Assembly: GCA_030039775.1 (NCBI GenBank)
Contig: JASHUX010000416.1
Coordinates: 1 to 8,263, forward strand
DNA: 8,263 bases
Source of the DNA: Alphaproteobacteria bacterium
GTDB taxonomy: Bacteria; Pseudomonadota; Alphaproteobacteria; ATCC43930; CGMCC-115725
Direction: 5' to 3'
Made by a program: the position numbers and the translations under genes. This document shows positions 1 to 5,562 of this stretch, piece by piece. How positions within the stretch are numbered: the first letter of the stretch is position 1; the number at the start of each line of letters is the position of its first letter. A model generated the notes under the pieces. That model saw only the letters and a list, made by a program, of their open reading frames with translations. It was not told the DNA's origin and did not search any database.

Positions 1-235
1 CGACGTCACCGTGACCAAGACGGGCGATACCTATCACGTGGTCTGGCAAATCGGCGACCACACCTCCACCGGCACCGCCATCGCGGTCTCGGACGTTATG
101 TCGATCGTGTTCAAGTCCGGCGACAATTATGGCCTCGCCATGTATCACAAAAATCCAGACGGGTACTGGATCGGCTACTGGACGATGGACGGCAGCACGA
201 AGGCCGGCATCGAGACCTGGGACGCGCCGAAGTAA
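1..235 (+). CDS. Small exported protein of unknown function, C-terminal part (5' end outside window)
   Basis: The frame is open from base 2 and ends at a TAA at 233-235, giving 77 visible residues. The GTG at 11 is internal, because the residues before it (D-V-T) still align with the downstream paralogue, so the true start lies left of the window. The visible part has alternating hydrophobic and polar residues, many Gly, Thr, Trp and Tyr, and no membrane segment, which suggests a small beta-rich domain. Recognisable blocks are KTGDTY, VVW, FKSG, GLAMY and GYWT. It aligns without gaps until the last residues to the product of 316-667, with about half of positions identical, so the two are tandem duplicates. 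The paralogue has a signal peptide, so this one is probably exported too, although its N-terminus cannot be seen. From memory, similar alphaproteobacterial proteins are sometimes labelled 'fibronectin-binding protein'; I give that label little weight. Function is unknown. Confidence 0.75.
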   Translation, partial: DVTVTKTGDTYHVVWQIGDHTSTGTAIAVSDVMSIVFKSGDNYGLAMYHKNPDGYWIGYWTMDGSTKAGIETWDAPK

Positions 236-315
236 GTCATCGACATCCGAGCGGCTCTTATGCAAGTGTTGTGGCGATCGCCGCGGGGATAGCGGCTTAG
301 CTTTTGGGGGATCAC

Positions 316-667
316 ATGCGTGTTACGTTGGCCGCAGCAATTTTGCTGCTGAGCAGTGGCTTGGCTTTTTGCCGATCCCGTCGGTCACTACGCCGTCGCC
401 GGTGCCAATCCGGGCGGTGACGGGAAGTATTCGGGCGAAGTCACGGTCGAAAAGACCGGAGACACGTACAAAGTCGTCTGGCACGTCGGCGACGACACGT
501 TTATCGGCACCGGCATCGGCGCCAAGGATTTCATCGCCATCTCGTACAAGTCGGGCAAGGACACCGGTCTCGCGCTCTATGCCGAGCAGTCGGACGGATC
601 GTGGGAAGGCTATTGGACCTATGCCGGGGGCACGCAGATCGGCACGGAACGCTGGGTCCGTAAGTAA
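316..667 (+). pseudogene. Small exported protein, tandem paralogue of the 1-235 gene, frameshifted at a T5 run
   Basis: An ATG at 316, four bases after a GGGGGA run (306-311), opens a typical Sec signal: MRVT, then an Ala/Leu-rich core, then SSGLAF. In that frame the next codons are Cys-Arg-Ser-Arg-Arg and the similarity is lost. Reading one base further on from the T run at 366-370 gives AFA followed by DPVGHY, a perfect AxA signal-peptidase site, and then the whole mature domain to the TAA at 665-667. Removing one T would give a 116-residue precursor with a 19-residue signal and a 97-residue mature protein. The mature part shares the KTGDTY, VVW, GTGIG, YKSG, GLALY and GYWTYAGG blocks with the upstream gene. 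The apparent GTG start at 356 is an artefact of the shift. Either one T was gained in the genome (a broken gene) or the run was misread. The mature region shows no other damage, which favours a recent event or an error. Function is unknown. Confidence 0.75.
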
Positions 668-699
668 ATTCCCCTACGAGGCCATGCCGGCCGGCGCCG

Positions 700-1128
700 T
701 CACTTCCACGGCGTCGGCGGCGGCACCGGCGCGGGACCGGGCACCTCGACCGTCTTGAAATCGGCGGGCGACACGATTTCGAGATATTCCATGTCGGGCG
801 AATAGTCGAACAGGTATTGGACGATGCCGGGACGCTGATGCACGACGTCGCCGGCCTCGACCAGATGTTCCTCGTCTTCGTACATGAAGCGCGCCCAGCC
901 CTTCAGCATGATCACGACGTGAAAGTCGCATACGTGCCGATGCCAGCCGGTGCCGGCCTCGGGCGCGCGCTCGGCCCGCGTGAGCTGGGCGACGACTTTT
1001 CCGCCCGTGGCGGCGGCGATGCCGAGATCGCGGTACGAAAAAAAATCGCGCAGACCGCCGGACTTAAACTCGGTATCGCCGGGTTTGACGTGAACGAATT
1101 TCATCGGCGTTTCAAGCATGACGGTCAT
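700..1128 (-). CDS. Small single-domain cupin protein with atypical metal-site residues
   Basis: This encodes a 142-residue protein with one double-stranded beta-helix (cupin) domain, about residues 40-120. Motif 1 is seen as GTGWHRH (59-65) running to the Gly at 77. Motif 2 starts at Gly93 and contains RPG (99-101). Aligned by eye to the canonical motifs, the two His of HxH are kept (63 and 65), the usual Glu is His70 and the usual last His is Gln104, so metal binding, if present, uses an unusual set. The C-terminus is a Pro-rich tail (PGPAPVPPPTPWK). The frame stays open up to 1191, but I chose the ATG at 1126-1128 because AGGGA (1136-1140, minus strand) lies seven bases before it; an ATG at 1117-1119 is possible. 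It lies 129 bases downstream of a GST-family gene on the same strand and may be co-transcribed with it. There is no signal peptide, so it is probably cytosolic. The substrate is unknown; a sugar or small-molecule binding role is typical of the fold. Confidence 0.8.
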   Translation of the reverse strand: MTVMLETPMKFVHVKPGDTEFKSGGLRDFFSYRDLGIAAATGGKVVAQLTRAERAPEAGTGWHRHVCDFHVVIMLKGWARFMYEDEEHLVEAGDVVHQRPGIVQYLFDYSPDMEYLEIVSPADFKTVEVPGPAPVPPPTPWK

Positions 1129-1135
1129 TGCGCGG

Positions 1136-1140
1136 TCCCT
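1136..1140 (-). promoter_or_regulatory. Ribosome binding site of the cupin gene
   Basis: AGGGA on the minus strand, seven bases before the ATG at 1126-1128. It decides the start, since the longer open frame to 1191 has no better site. Confidence 0.5.
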
Positions 1141-1257
1141 GGTGTGGCTCAACCCCACCCGACGAAAAGCAAAAGCCGCGCCAAAGGACACGGCCCGGAA
1201 ACCGAGCGATTTCTCGCGGATTGTATGCGCGGAATGACCAGGAAACGGGCGCGTGCC

Positions 1258-1914
1258 CTAAAACTCGGCTTCGAGCTCTTCGATCTCTTCGGGCTCGAGC
1301 TTAGCGGCCGCGATCCATTCGACCATTTCCGGCATCGCCATGATCAGGTCGCGATAGCCGGCACTGACCGGGTCGAGCTTGACGTCGTAGGTGACGAAGC
1401 GGGTTGCGACCGGCGCGTACATCGCGTCGGCCATCGTGCGCGCCGCGCCGAAGAGATAAGGCCCGCCGTAACGCTGCTTGCAGTCCCGCCAAATCGCCGT
1501 CACCCGGTCGATGTCGGCGATAGCGCGGTTCCATACCTTGAAGCCCGGGAACTGTGCCTTGAGATTCATCGGCAAGGCCGAGCGCAGCGCGGTGAAGCCC
1601 GAATGCATCTCGCCGCAAACGGCGCGGCAATGGGCGCGGGCTTCGGCATCGCCCGGAAGAAGCTCGGCCCCAGGCGCGGCCTCGTTGAGATACTCGGCGA
1701 TCGCCAGCGTATCCCACACCGTAATCCCCTTGTGGATTAACGAAGGAACTAGGATCGACGCGGAAAGCAGTAGTATTTCCGCGCGAACCGCAGGATCATC
1801 GGGCGGTACGATCCGTTCTTCGAAATCCAGGCCTGCGAACTTCGCCAACAGCCAGCCGCGCAACGACCAGGACGAATAATTCTTGCTGCTGATGGTGAGG
1901 ACGGCCTTGTTCAT
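1258..1914 (-). CDS. Glutathione S-transferase family protein (copy 1)
   Basis: This encodes a 218-residue protein with the thioredoxin-like N-terminal domain (about 1-80) and all-helical C-terminal domain (about 90-205) of cytosolic GSTs. Visible marks are YSSWSLRGW (13-21), Val56-cis-Pro57 before strand 3, and the TMAD N-capping box followed by AMYAP in the helical domain. At the position where GSTs usually have Glu-Ser to hold the gamma-glutamyl group of glutathione, this protein has Asp68-Thr69; its paralogue at 4841-5512 has Glu-Ser. The last residues are strongly acidic (EPEEIEELEAEF), unlike the paralogue. I chose the ATG at 1912-1914; a TTG two codons upstream (1918-1920) is also open, and neither has a strong ribosome site. 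It is divergent from phaZ with a 93-base spacer. The substrate is unknown; GSTs of this kind conjugate, isomerise or reduce small electrophiles in the cytosol, and the altered site may mean weak or different thiol use. Confidence 0.85.
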   Translation of the reverse strand: MNKAVLTISSKNYSSWSLRGWLLAKFAGLDFEERIVPPDDPAVRAEILLLSASILVPSLIHKGITVWDTLAIAEYLNEAAPGAELLPGDAEARAHCRAVCGEMHSGFTALRSALPMNLKAQFPGFKVWNRAIADIDRVTAIWRDCKQRYGGPYLFGAARTMADAMYAPVATRFVTYDVKLDPVSAGYRDLIMAMPEMVEWIAAAKLEPEEIEELEAEF

Positions 1915-2007
1915 GCTCAAAATCTACGCAAATGACGTGCCAGCCGGTCTGTTCCATTCGCCGGTGGCGTGCCTATTGCATCGTCACGGGCGGGGGCCGT
2001 GTGGCGC
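1915..2007. promoter_or_regulatory. Divergent spacer between GST copy 1 and phaZ, promoters expected
   Basis: Both genes start outward from this 93-base gap, so it should hold both promoters. I see no clear -35/-10 pair and no obvious operator palindrome. The assignment rests only on gene geometry. Confidence 0.3.
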
Positions 2008-3225
2008 ATGATTTATCAACTCTATCAGGCTCACAACGACATGGTCGAGCCGCTGCGCGCTATGGCGCGGATCGCGGTCGGCCAGCTTCGGCATGTTAAA
2101 TCCGATCATTTTGACGAGAGTGTGACGCAGCGTCTGTCGGCGGCTTTCCAGATCATATCGCGGCTCGGCCTGTCGCATCGCCGTCCTGCCTATGGCATCG
2201 ACACCGTGCCGCTAGGCAATCGCACGGTCGCGGTCGTCGAGGAGCCGGCAGACGCCACGCCCTTCTGTACGTTGCTCCATTTCCGCAAGGCGGAGGCGCC
2301 GCCGCAGTCACGCGTGTTGCTGGTGGCGCCGCTGTCGGGACATTTCGCGACGCTGCTGCGCGACACGGTCAAGACCATGCTGCCCGACCACGACGTCTAT
2401 CTGACCGACTGGCACAACATCCGTGACGTGCCGATGCGCCACGGCCGCTTCGGGCTCGACGAATATATCGAACATTTGATCCGCTTCCTCGAAAAGCTCG
2501 GACCCGGCGCGCATATCGTCGCGATCTGCCAGCCGGCCGTGCCGGCGCTCGCCGCGGTCGCGCTGATGGCGCAAGACGGCAACCCCGCGCAGCCCGCCAG
2601 CATGACCTTGATGGCGGGGCCGATCGATACGCGGGTGAGCCCGACCAAGGTCAACGAGTTCGCGGCAAAGCGGCCGATCCAATGGTTCGAGCAGAATCTG
2701 ATCGGCTATGTGCCGTTCCGCTTCGCGGGCGCGTTCCGACGCGTCTATCCGGGCTTTCTGCAGCTCGCCGGATTCATGAGCATGAATCTCGACCGGCACC
2801 TCAAGAGTTTCAGCGACCTCTATCAGCATCTGGTCAAGGGCGAAACCGAACAGGCCGCGGCGATCGAGAATTTCTACGAGGAATATTTCGCGGTGATGGA
2901 TTTGCCGGCGGAATTCTATCTCGAAACCGTGCGGAAGATTTTCCAGGACCATGAACTCGCGCTCGGCACGCTCACCTATCGCGGCCGAACGATCGAGCCG
3001 AAAGCGATCCGCCGCACCGCGCTATTCACGGTCGAGGGCGAGCGCGACGATATCTGCGCCGTCGGCCAAACCCTCGCGGCGCACGACCTTTGCACCGGGT
3101 TGCGTCCCTACATGAAGCAGCATCACGTGCAGACCGGCGTTGGCCATTACGGCGTATTCGCCGGCAAGCGGTGGCAGAGCCAGATCTACCCGCGCCTGCG
3201 CGACTTCATCCACGCGAGCGAGTAG
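2008..3225 (+). CDS. phaZ: Intracellular polyhydroxyalkanoate (PHB) depolymerase
   Basis: This encodes a 405-residue cytosolic enzyme, the normal length for the intracellular PhaZ family, which hydrolyses native PHB granules to hydroxybutyrate monomers and oligomers. Family knowledge: the Ralstonia eutropha PhaZ1 triad is Cys183, Asp355 and His388, with Cys as nucleophile instead of the Ser of a GxSxG lipase box. Here Cys174 lies in AICQPAVPAL, Asp347 in EGERDDI, and His380 in GVGHYGVFAGKRW; the Asp-to-His spacing of 33 is the same and the Cys-to-Asp spacing differs by one. There is no signal peptide, as expected for an enzyme acting on internal granules. I chose the ATG at 2008 because MIYQLYQAHNDMVEPL matches the usual family N-terminus; a GTG at 1969 would add 13 unrelated residues. 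Its TAG is followed with no gap by the stop of aceB on the other strand. Released monomers feed acetyl-CoA, the co-substrate of that neighbour. Confidence 0.93.
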   Translation: MIYQLYQAHNDMVEPLRAMARIAVGQLRHVKSDHFDESVTQRLSAAFQIISRLGLSHRRPAYGIDTVPLGNRTVAVVEEPADATPFCTLLHFRKAEAPPQSRVLLVAPLSGHFATLLRDTVKTMLPDHDVYLTDWHNIRDVPMRHGRFGLDEYIEHLIRFLEKLGPGAHIVAICQPAVPALAAVALMAQDGNPAQPASMTLMAGPIDTRVSPTKVNEFAAKRPIQWFEQNLIGYVPFRFAGAFRRVYPGFLQLAGFMSMNLDRHLKSFSDLYQHLVKGETEQAAAIENFYEEYFAVMDLPAEFYLETVRKIFQDHELALGTLTYRGRTIEPKAIRRTALFTVEGERDDICAVGQTLAAHDLCTGLRPYMKQHHVQTGVGHYGVFAGKRWQSQIYPRLRDFIHASE

Positions 3226-4830
3226 CTACGCCCCTTCGGCGACGATTTCGTCGTAGGCGGGCAGGGTGAGGAAGTCCGGGAATTTCGGCGCCGCCAGCAA
3301 GTCGGTGAACATCTTGGTGGCGTCGCGATAACGGCCTTTGTCGTAGGCCTCGTCGCCGACCTGCGTTTTCAATTTCGCGAGTTCTTCGTCCATCACCTTC
3401 TTGCACAGGTCGAGATCGACGGTGCGACCGTCCGACAGCTTCGCCTTGTGGCGGATCCATTGCCACACTTGCGCGCGGCTGATTTCGGAGGTCGCGGCGT
3501 CCTCCATCAAATTATAGAGCGGCACGCAGCCGATGCCGCGCAGCCACGCTTCGAGATAACCGATGCCGACATTGAGGTTCTGGCGCAGGCCGGCCTCGGT
3601 GATGGTGCCCTCCGGCACGCGGAGCAGATCGTCGGCGACGACATGAACGTCCTGCCGCTTGCGCGCGATCTGGTTCGCCTCGGGCATTTGTTTGTCGAAA
3701 ATCTCCTTGGCAATCGGCACCAGGCCGGGATGCGCCACCCAGGTGCCGTCATGCCCGTCGCCCGCCTCGCGGAGTTTGTCGGCGCGCACCTTTTCCATCG
3801 CCGCTTCATTGGCGGCGGGATCGTTGCGGATCGGGATCTGCGCCGCCATGCCGCCCATCGCGTGCACGTTGCGGCGGTGACAGGTCTTGATCAGGAGCTG
3901 GCTGTAGGAGCGCATGAAATGCGCCGTCATCGTGACTTGGGCGCGGTCGGGCATGACGCGCTGCGGGTCTTCCGCGAATTTCTTGATGGCCGAGAAGATG
4001 TAGTCCCAGCGGCCGCAATTGAGGCCGGCCGAATGGTCGCGCAGCTCGTAGAGGATTTCGTCCATCTCGAACGACGCGAGAATGGTCTCGATCAGCACCG
4101 TCGCCTTGACGGTGCCCTTGGGCACGCCGAGCTTGGCCTGGGAATGGAGAAACACCTCGTTCCACAGCCGCGCCTCGAGATGCGATTCCATCTTGGGCAG
4201 ATAGAAATACGGCCCGGTGTTGCGCGCGATCAGTTCCTTCACGTTGTGAAAGAAATAGAGGCCGAAATCGAACAGGCTGCCCGACATCGGCTCGCCGTCG
4301 ACGACGACATGCGCCTCGGGCAGGTGCCAGCCCCGCGGCCGGACCAACAGGACCGCCGTGCGCGGATTGAGCTGGTAGTGGCGCTTGGTCGTCGGGTCGT
4401 CGAACGCGATGTCGCGGCGCACCGCGTCCATCATATTGGCCTGGCCGTCGATCAGATTGTCCCAAGACGGCGTATTGGCGTCTTCGAAATCGGCCATGAA
4501 CACCGACGAGCCGGAATTGAGCGCGTTGATCACCATCTTGCGGTCGGTCGGGCCGGTGATCTCGACACGGCGGTCGAGCAGGTCCTTGGGCAGCGGCGCC
4601 ACGGCCCAGTCGGCGTCGCGGACCGCTTGCGTCTCTTTGAGGAAATCGGGCTTCCAGCCGGTATCGAGCTTGGCCTGCACCTCCTGGCGTCGCGCCAGCA
4701 GGCGCTTGCGCTCGGCGCCGAATTTGCGCTCCAGCTCGACGACAAAGGCGATCGCCTCGGGCGTCACCACCCGCTCGTAGCCGGGCTTGATCGGGCCTTT
4801 GAGTTCGACGCCGGGGATGGAAATGGCCAT
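3226..4830 (-). CDS. aceB: Malate synthase A
   Basis: This encodes a 534-residue enzyme that condenses acetyl-CoA with glyoxylate to give malate and CoA, the second specific step of the glyoxylate shunt (EC 2.3.3.9). Length and motifs fit the short A-type, not the roughly 720-residue G-type. The malate synthase signature is complete: [16 protein letters not shown] at 264-279. By alignment in mind with the E. coli enzyme, Arg164 (in [10 protein letters not shown]) and Asp444 (in [12 protein letters not shown]) are the catalytic pair, and Glu248 and Asp276 are the likely magnesium ligands. The start at 4830 is firm: GGAGG lies five bases before the ATG. It is the downstream gene of an operon with GST copy 2, ten bases away. 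The isocitrate lyase gene aceA, the other half of the shunt, is not in this window. The protein is intact and nothing looks truncated. Confidence 0.96.
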   Translation of the reverse strand: MAISIPGVELKGPIKPGYERVVTPEAIAFVVELERKFGAERKRLLARRQEVQAKLDTGWKPDFLKETQAVRDADWAVAPLPKDLLDRRVEITGPTDRKMVINALNSGSSVFMADFEDANTPSWDNLIDGQANMMDAVRRDIAFDDPTTKRHYQLNPRTAVLLVRPRGWHLPEAHVVVDGEPMSGSLFDFGLYFFHNVKELIARNTGPYFYLPKMESHLEARLWNEVFLHSQAKLGVPKGTVKATVLIETILASFEMDEILYELRDHSAGLNCGRWDYIFSAIKKFAEDPQRVMPDRAQVTMTAHFMRSYSQLLIKTCHRRNVHAMGGMAAQIPIRNDPAANEAAMEKVRADKLREAGDGHDGTWVAHPGLVPIAKEIFDKQMPEANQIARKRQDVHVVADDLLRVPEGTITEAGLRQNLNVGIGYLEAWLRGIGCVPLYNLMEDAATSEISRAQVWQWIRHKAKLSDGRTVDLDLCKKVMDEELAKLKTQVGDEAYDKGRYRDATKMFTDLLAAPKFPDFLTLPAYDEIVAEGA

Positions 4831-4835
4831 TCTTG

Positions 4836-4840
4836 CCTCC
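4836..4840 (-). promoter_or_regulatory. Strong ribosome binding site of aceB, abutting the upstream stop codon
   Basis: GGAGG on the minus strand, five bases before the aceB ATG. The TGA of the upstream GST gene (4841-4843) ends at the very next base. A ribosome finishing the GST gene would sit on this site, so translational coupling is likely. Confidence 0.8.
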
Positions 4841-5512
4841 TCAGATCGAGCCGCCGGGCTCGTACTCGAATCGGTCGATCACGATGGTCTCTTTCGCCGC
4901 CGCGTCGCACCACGCCTGCATTGCGGGCAATTTCCATACCGCGTCGGCGTAAGCAGCACAGATTGGGTCGAGCGCAATCTCGTAAGTGCGGAACCGCGTC
5001 ACCACCGGCGCGTACATCGCGTCGGCGATGGTGAACGGACCGAACAGGAACGGCCCGCCCTTGCCGTAGCGGGCGCGGCAGTCGCGCCAAATCTCCTTGA
5101 TGCGTTCGATCTGGGCCAGCGCGTCGGCGGAAAAGCGGCGGCCGGGAATGACGCGGCGCAGATTCATCGACAGCTCGACGCGCAAATTCGAAAACCCGGC
5201 GTGCATTTCGTTCGAGACCGAGCGCGCAAAAGCCCGCGCGCCGGGATCCTCGGGCCAGAGCGTCGCCGCCGGGAACTTCTCGGCGAGATACTCGCCGATC
5301 GCCAGCGACTCCCACACCGTGCGGCCTTGGTGGTGCAGGGCCGGGACCTTGCCCGACGGCGACCGGCGCAGGATCGTGTCCTTGCTGCCCTCGACATAGA
5401 GCGGGATCATTACTTCGTCGAACGCCACGCCCAGATGCTTCAGGGGGAGCCAGCCGCGCAGCGACCAGGAGGAATAGACCCGATTCCCGATATAGATGGT
5501 GAAGTCCGCCAT
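4841..5512 (-). CDS. Glutathione S-transferase family protein (copy 2), operon with aceB
   Basis: This encodes a 223-residue cytosolic GST-fold protein, colinear with copy 1 (1258-1914) and identical at roughly half the aligned positions by eye. The N-terminal thioredoxin-like domain has YSSWSLRGW (13-21), Val56-cis-Pro57 and a standard Glu68-Ser69 glutathione-contact pair. The helical domain has [20 protein letters not shown] and the TIAD N-capping box followed by [10 protein letters not shown]. The ATG at 5510-5512 gives the family N-terminus; only a weak AAG-type ribosome site precedes it. It is the first gene of a two-gene minus-strand unit with aceB and is divergent from the M17 aminopeptidase across a 50-base spacer. 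Its intact site makes it the better candidate of the two for a glutathione-dependent enzyme. The substrate is unknown. Co-expression with malate synthase could point to a reactive aldehyde or keto-acid, but that is inference from position alone. Confidence 0.88.
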   Translation of the reverse strand: MADFTIYIGNRVYSSWSLRGWLPLKHLGVAFDEVMIPLYVEGSKDTILRRSPSGKVPALHHQGRTVWESLAIGEYLAEKFPAATLWPEDPGARAFARSVSNEMHAGFSNLRVELSMNLRRVIPGRRFSADALAQIERIKEIWRDCRARYGKGGPFLFGPFTIADAMYAPVVTRFRTYEIALDPICAAYADAVWKLPAMQAWCDAAAKETIVIDRFEYEPGGSI

Positions 5513-5562
5513 CGCTTATTTGATACTCTGTCGGTTGCATTTTTGGCTAGTGGGAGACGCCG
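5513..5562. promoter_or_regulatory. AT-richer divergent spacer between GST copy 2 and the aminopeptidase
   Basis: This 50-base gap separates two outward-facing starts and is clearly AT-richer than its surroundings at 5515-5549. A TTGATA at 5520-5525 could be a plus-strand -35 box, but no good -10 box follows at the right spacing. The two promoters must overlap here or lie inside the neighbouring genes. Assigned by geometry and base composition only. Confidence 0.35.
5552..5557 (+). promoter_or_regulatory. Ribosome binding site supporting a TTG start of the aminopeptidase
   Basis: GGGAGA, about six bases before TTG at 5563 and nine before the second TTG at 5566. An in-frame TAG at 5548-5550 excludes any earlier start, so the site decides for one of the two TTG codons. 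Confidence 0.6.

Noticed and set aside
273..282. GGCGATCGCC palindrome between the two small secreted-protein genes, like the HIP1 element of cyanobacteria
   Set aside because: I noticed only this copy as an isolated site; in GC-rich DNA such a palindrome can arise by chance, and nothing else here suggests cyanobacteria.
366..370. Programmed +1 frameshifting at the T5 run as the main explanation
   Set aside because: The run is short, and no stop codon pauses the ribosome at the slip point and no stimulatory structure is evident. A gained base or read error is simpler, though not excluded by the sequence alone.
686..713. GCCGGCCGGC palindrome and a CGCCGT/ACGGCG hairpin (695-700 with 708-713) at the converging ends of the secreted-protein and cupin genes
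   Set aside because: The stem is only six pairs and no T tract follows on either strand. A bidirectional terminator is possible by position but not supported.
1129..1257. The 129-base gap between GST copy 1 and the cupin, checked for a small gene, an RNA or a terminator
   Set aside because: Apart from the cupin ribosome site I see no conserved-looking frame, strong hairpin or repeat.
817..1740. A 307-codon plus-strand frame across the cupin and GST copy 1
   Set aside because: It runs antisense through two genes with clear motifs and across their intergenic gap; its product shows no fold pattern.
2308..2952. A 214-codon minus-strand frame inside phaZ
   Set aside because: It is antisense to the PhaZ catalytic core, His/Arg/Glu-rich, and has no independent support.
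3240..3253. CGACGA/TCGTCG inverted repeat just past the phaZ stop
   Set aside because: The loop is only two bases, there is no T run, and it lies inside aceB coding sequence where GA-rich codons explain it.
3448..5034. A 528-codon open frame on the plus strand opposite aceB and GST copy 2
   Set aside because: It is antisense to a malate synthase with every family motif. The product is rich in Arg, His, Asp and Val without a domain pattern, as expected from reading GC-biased third positions backwards.
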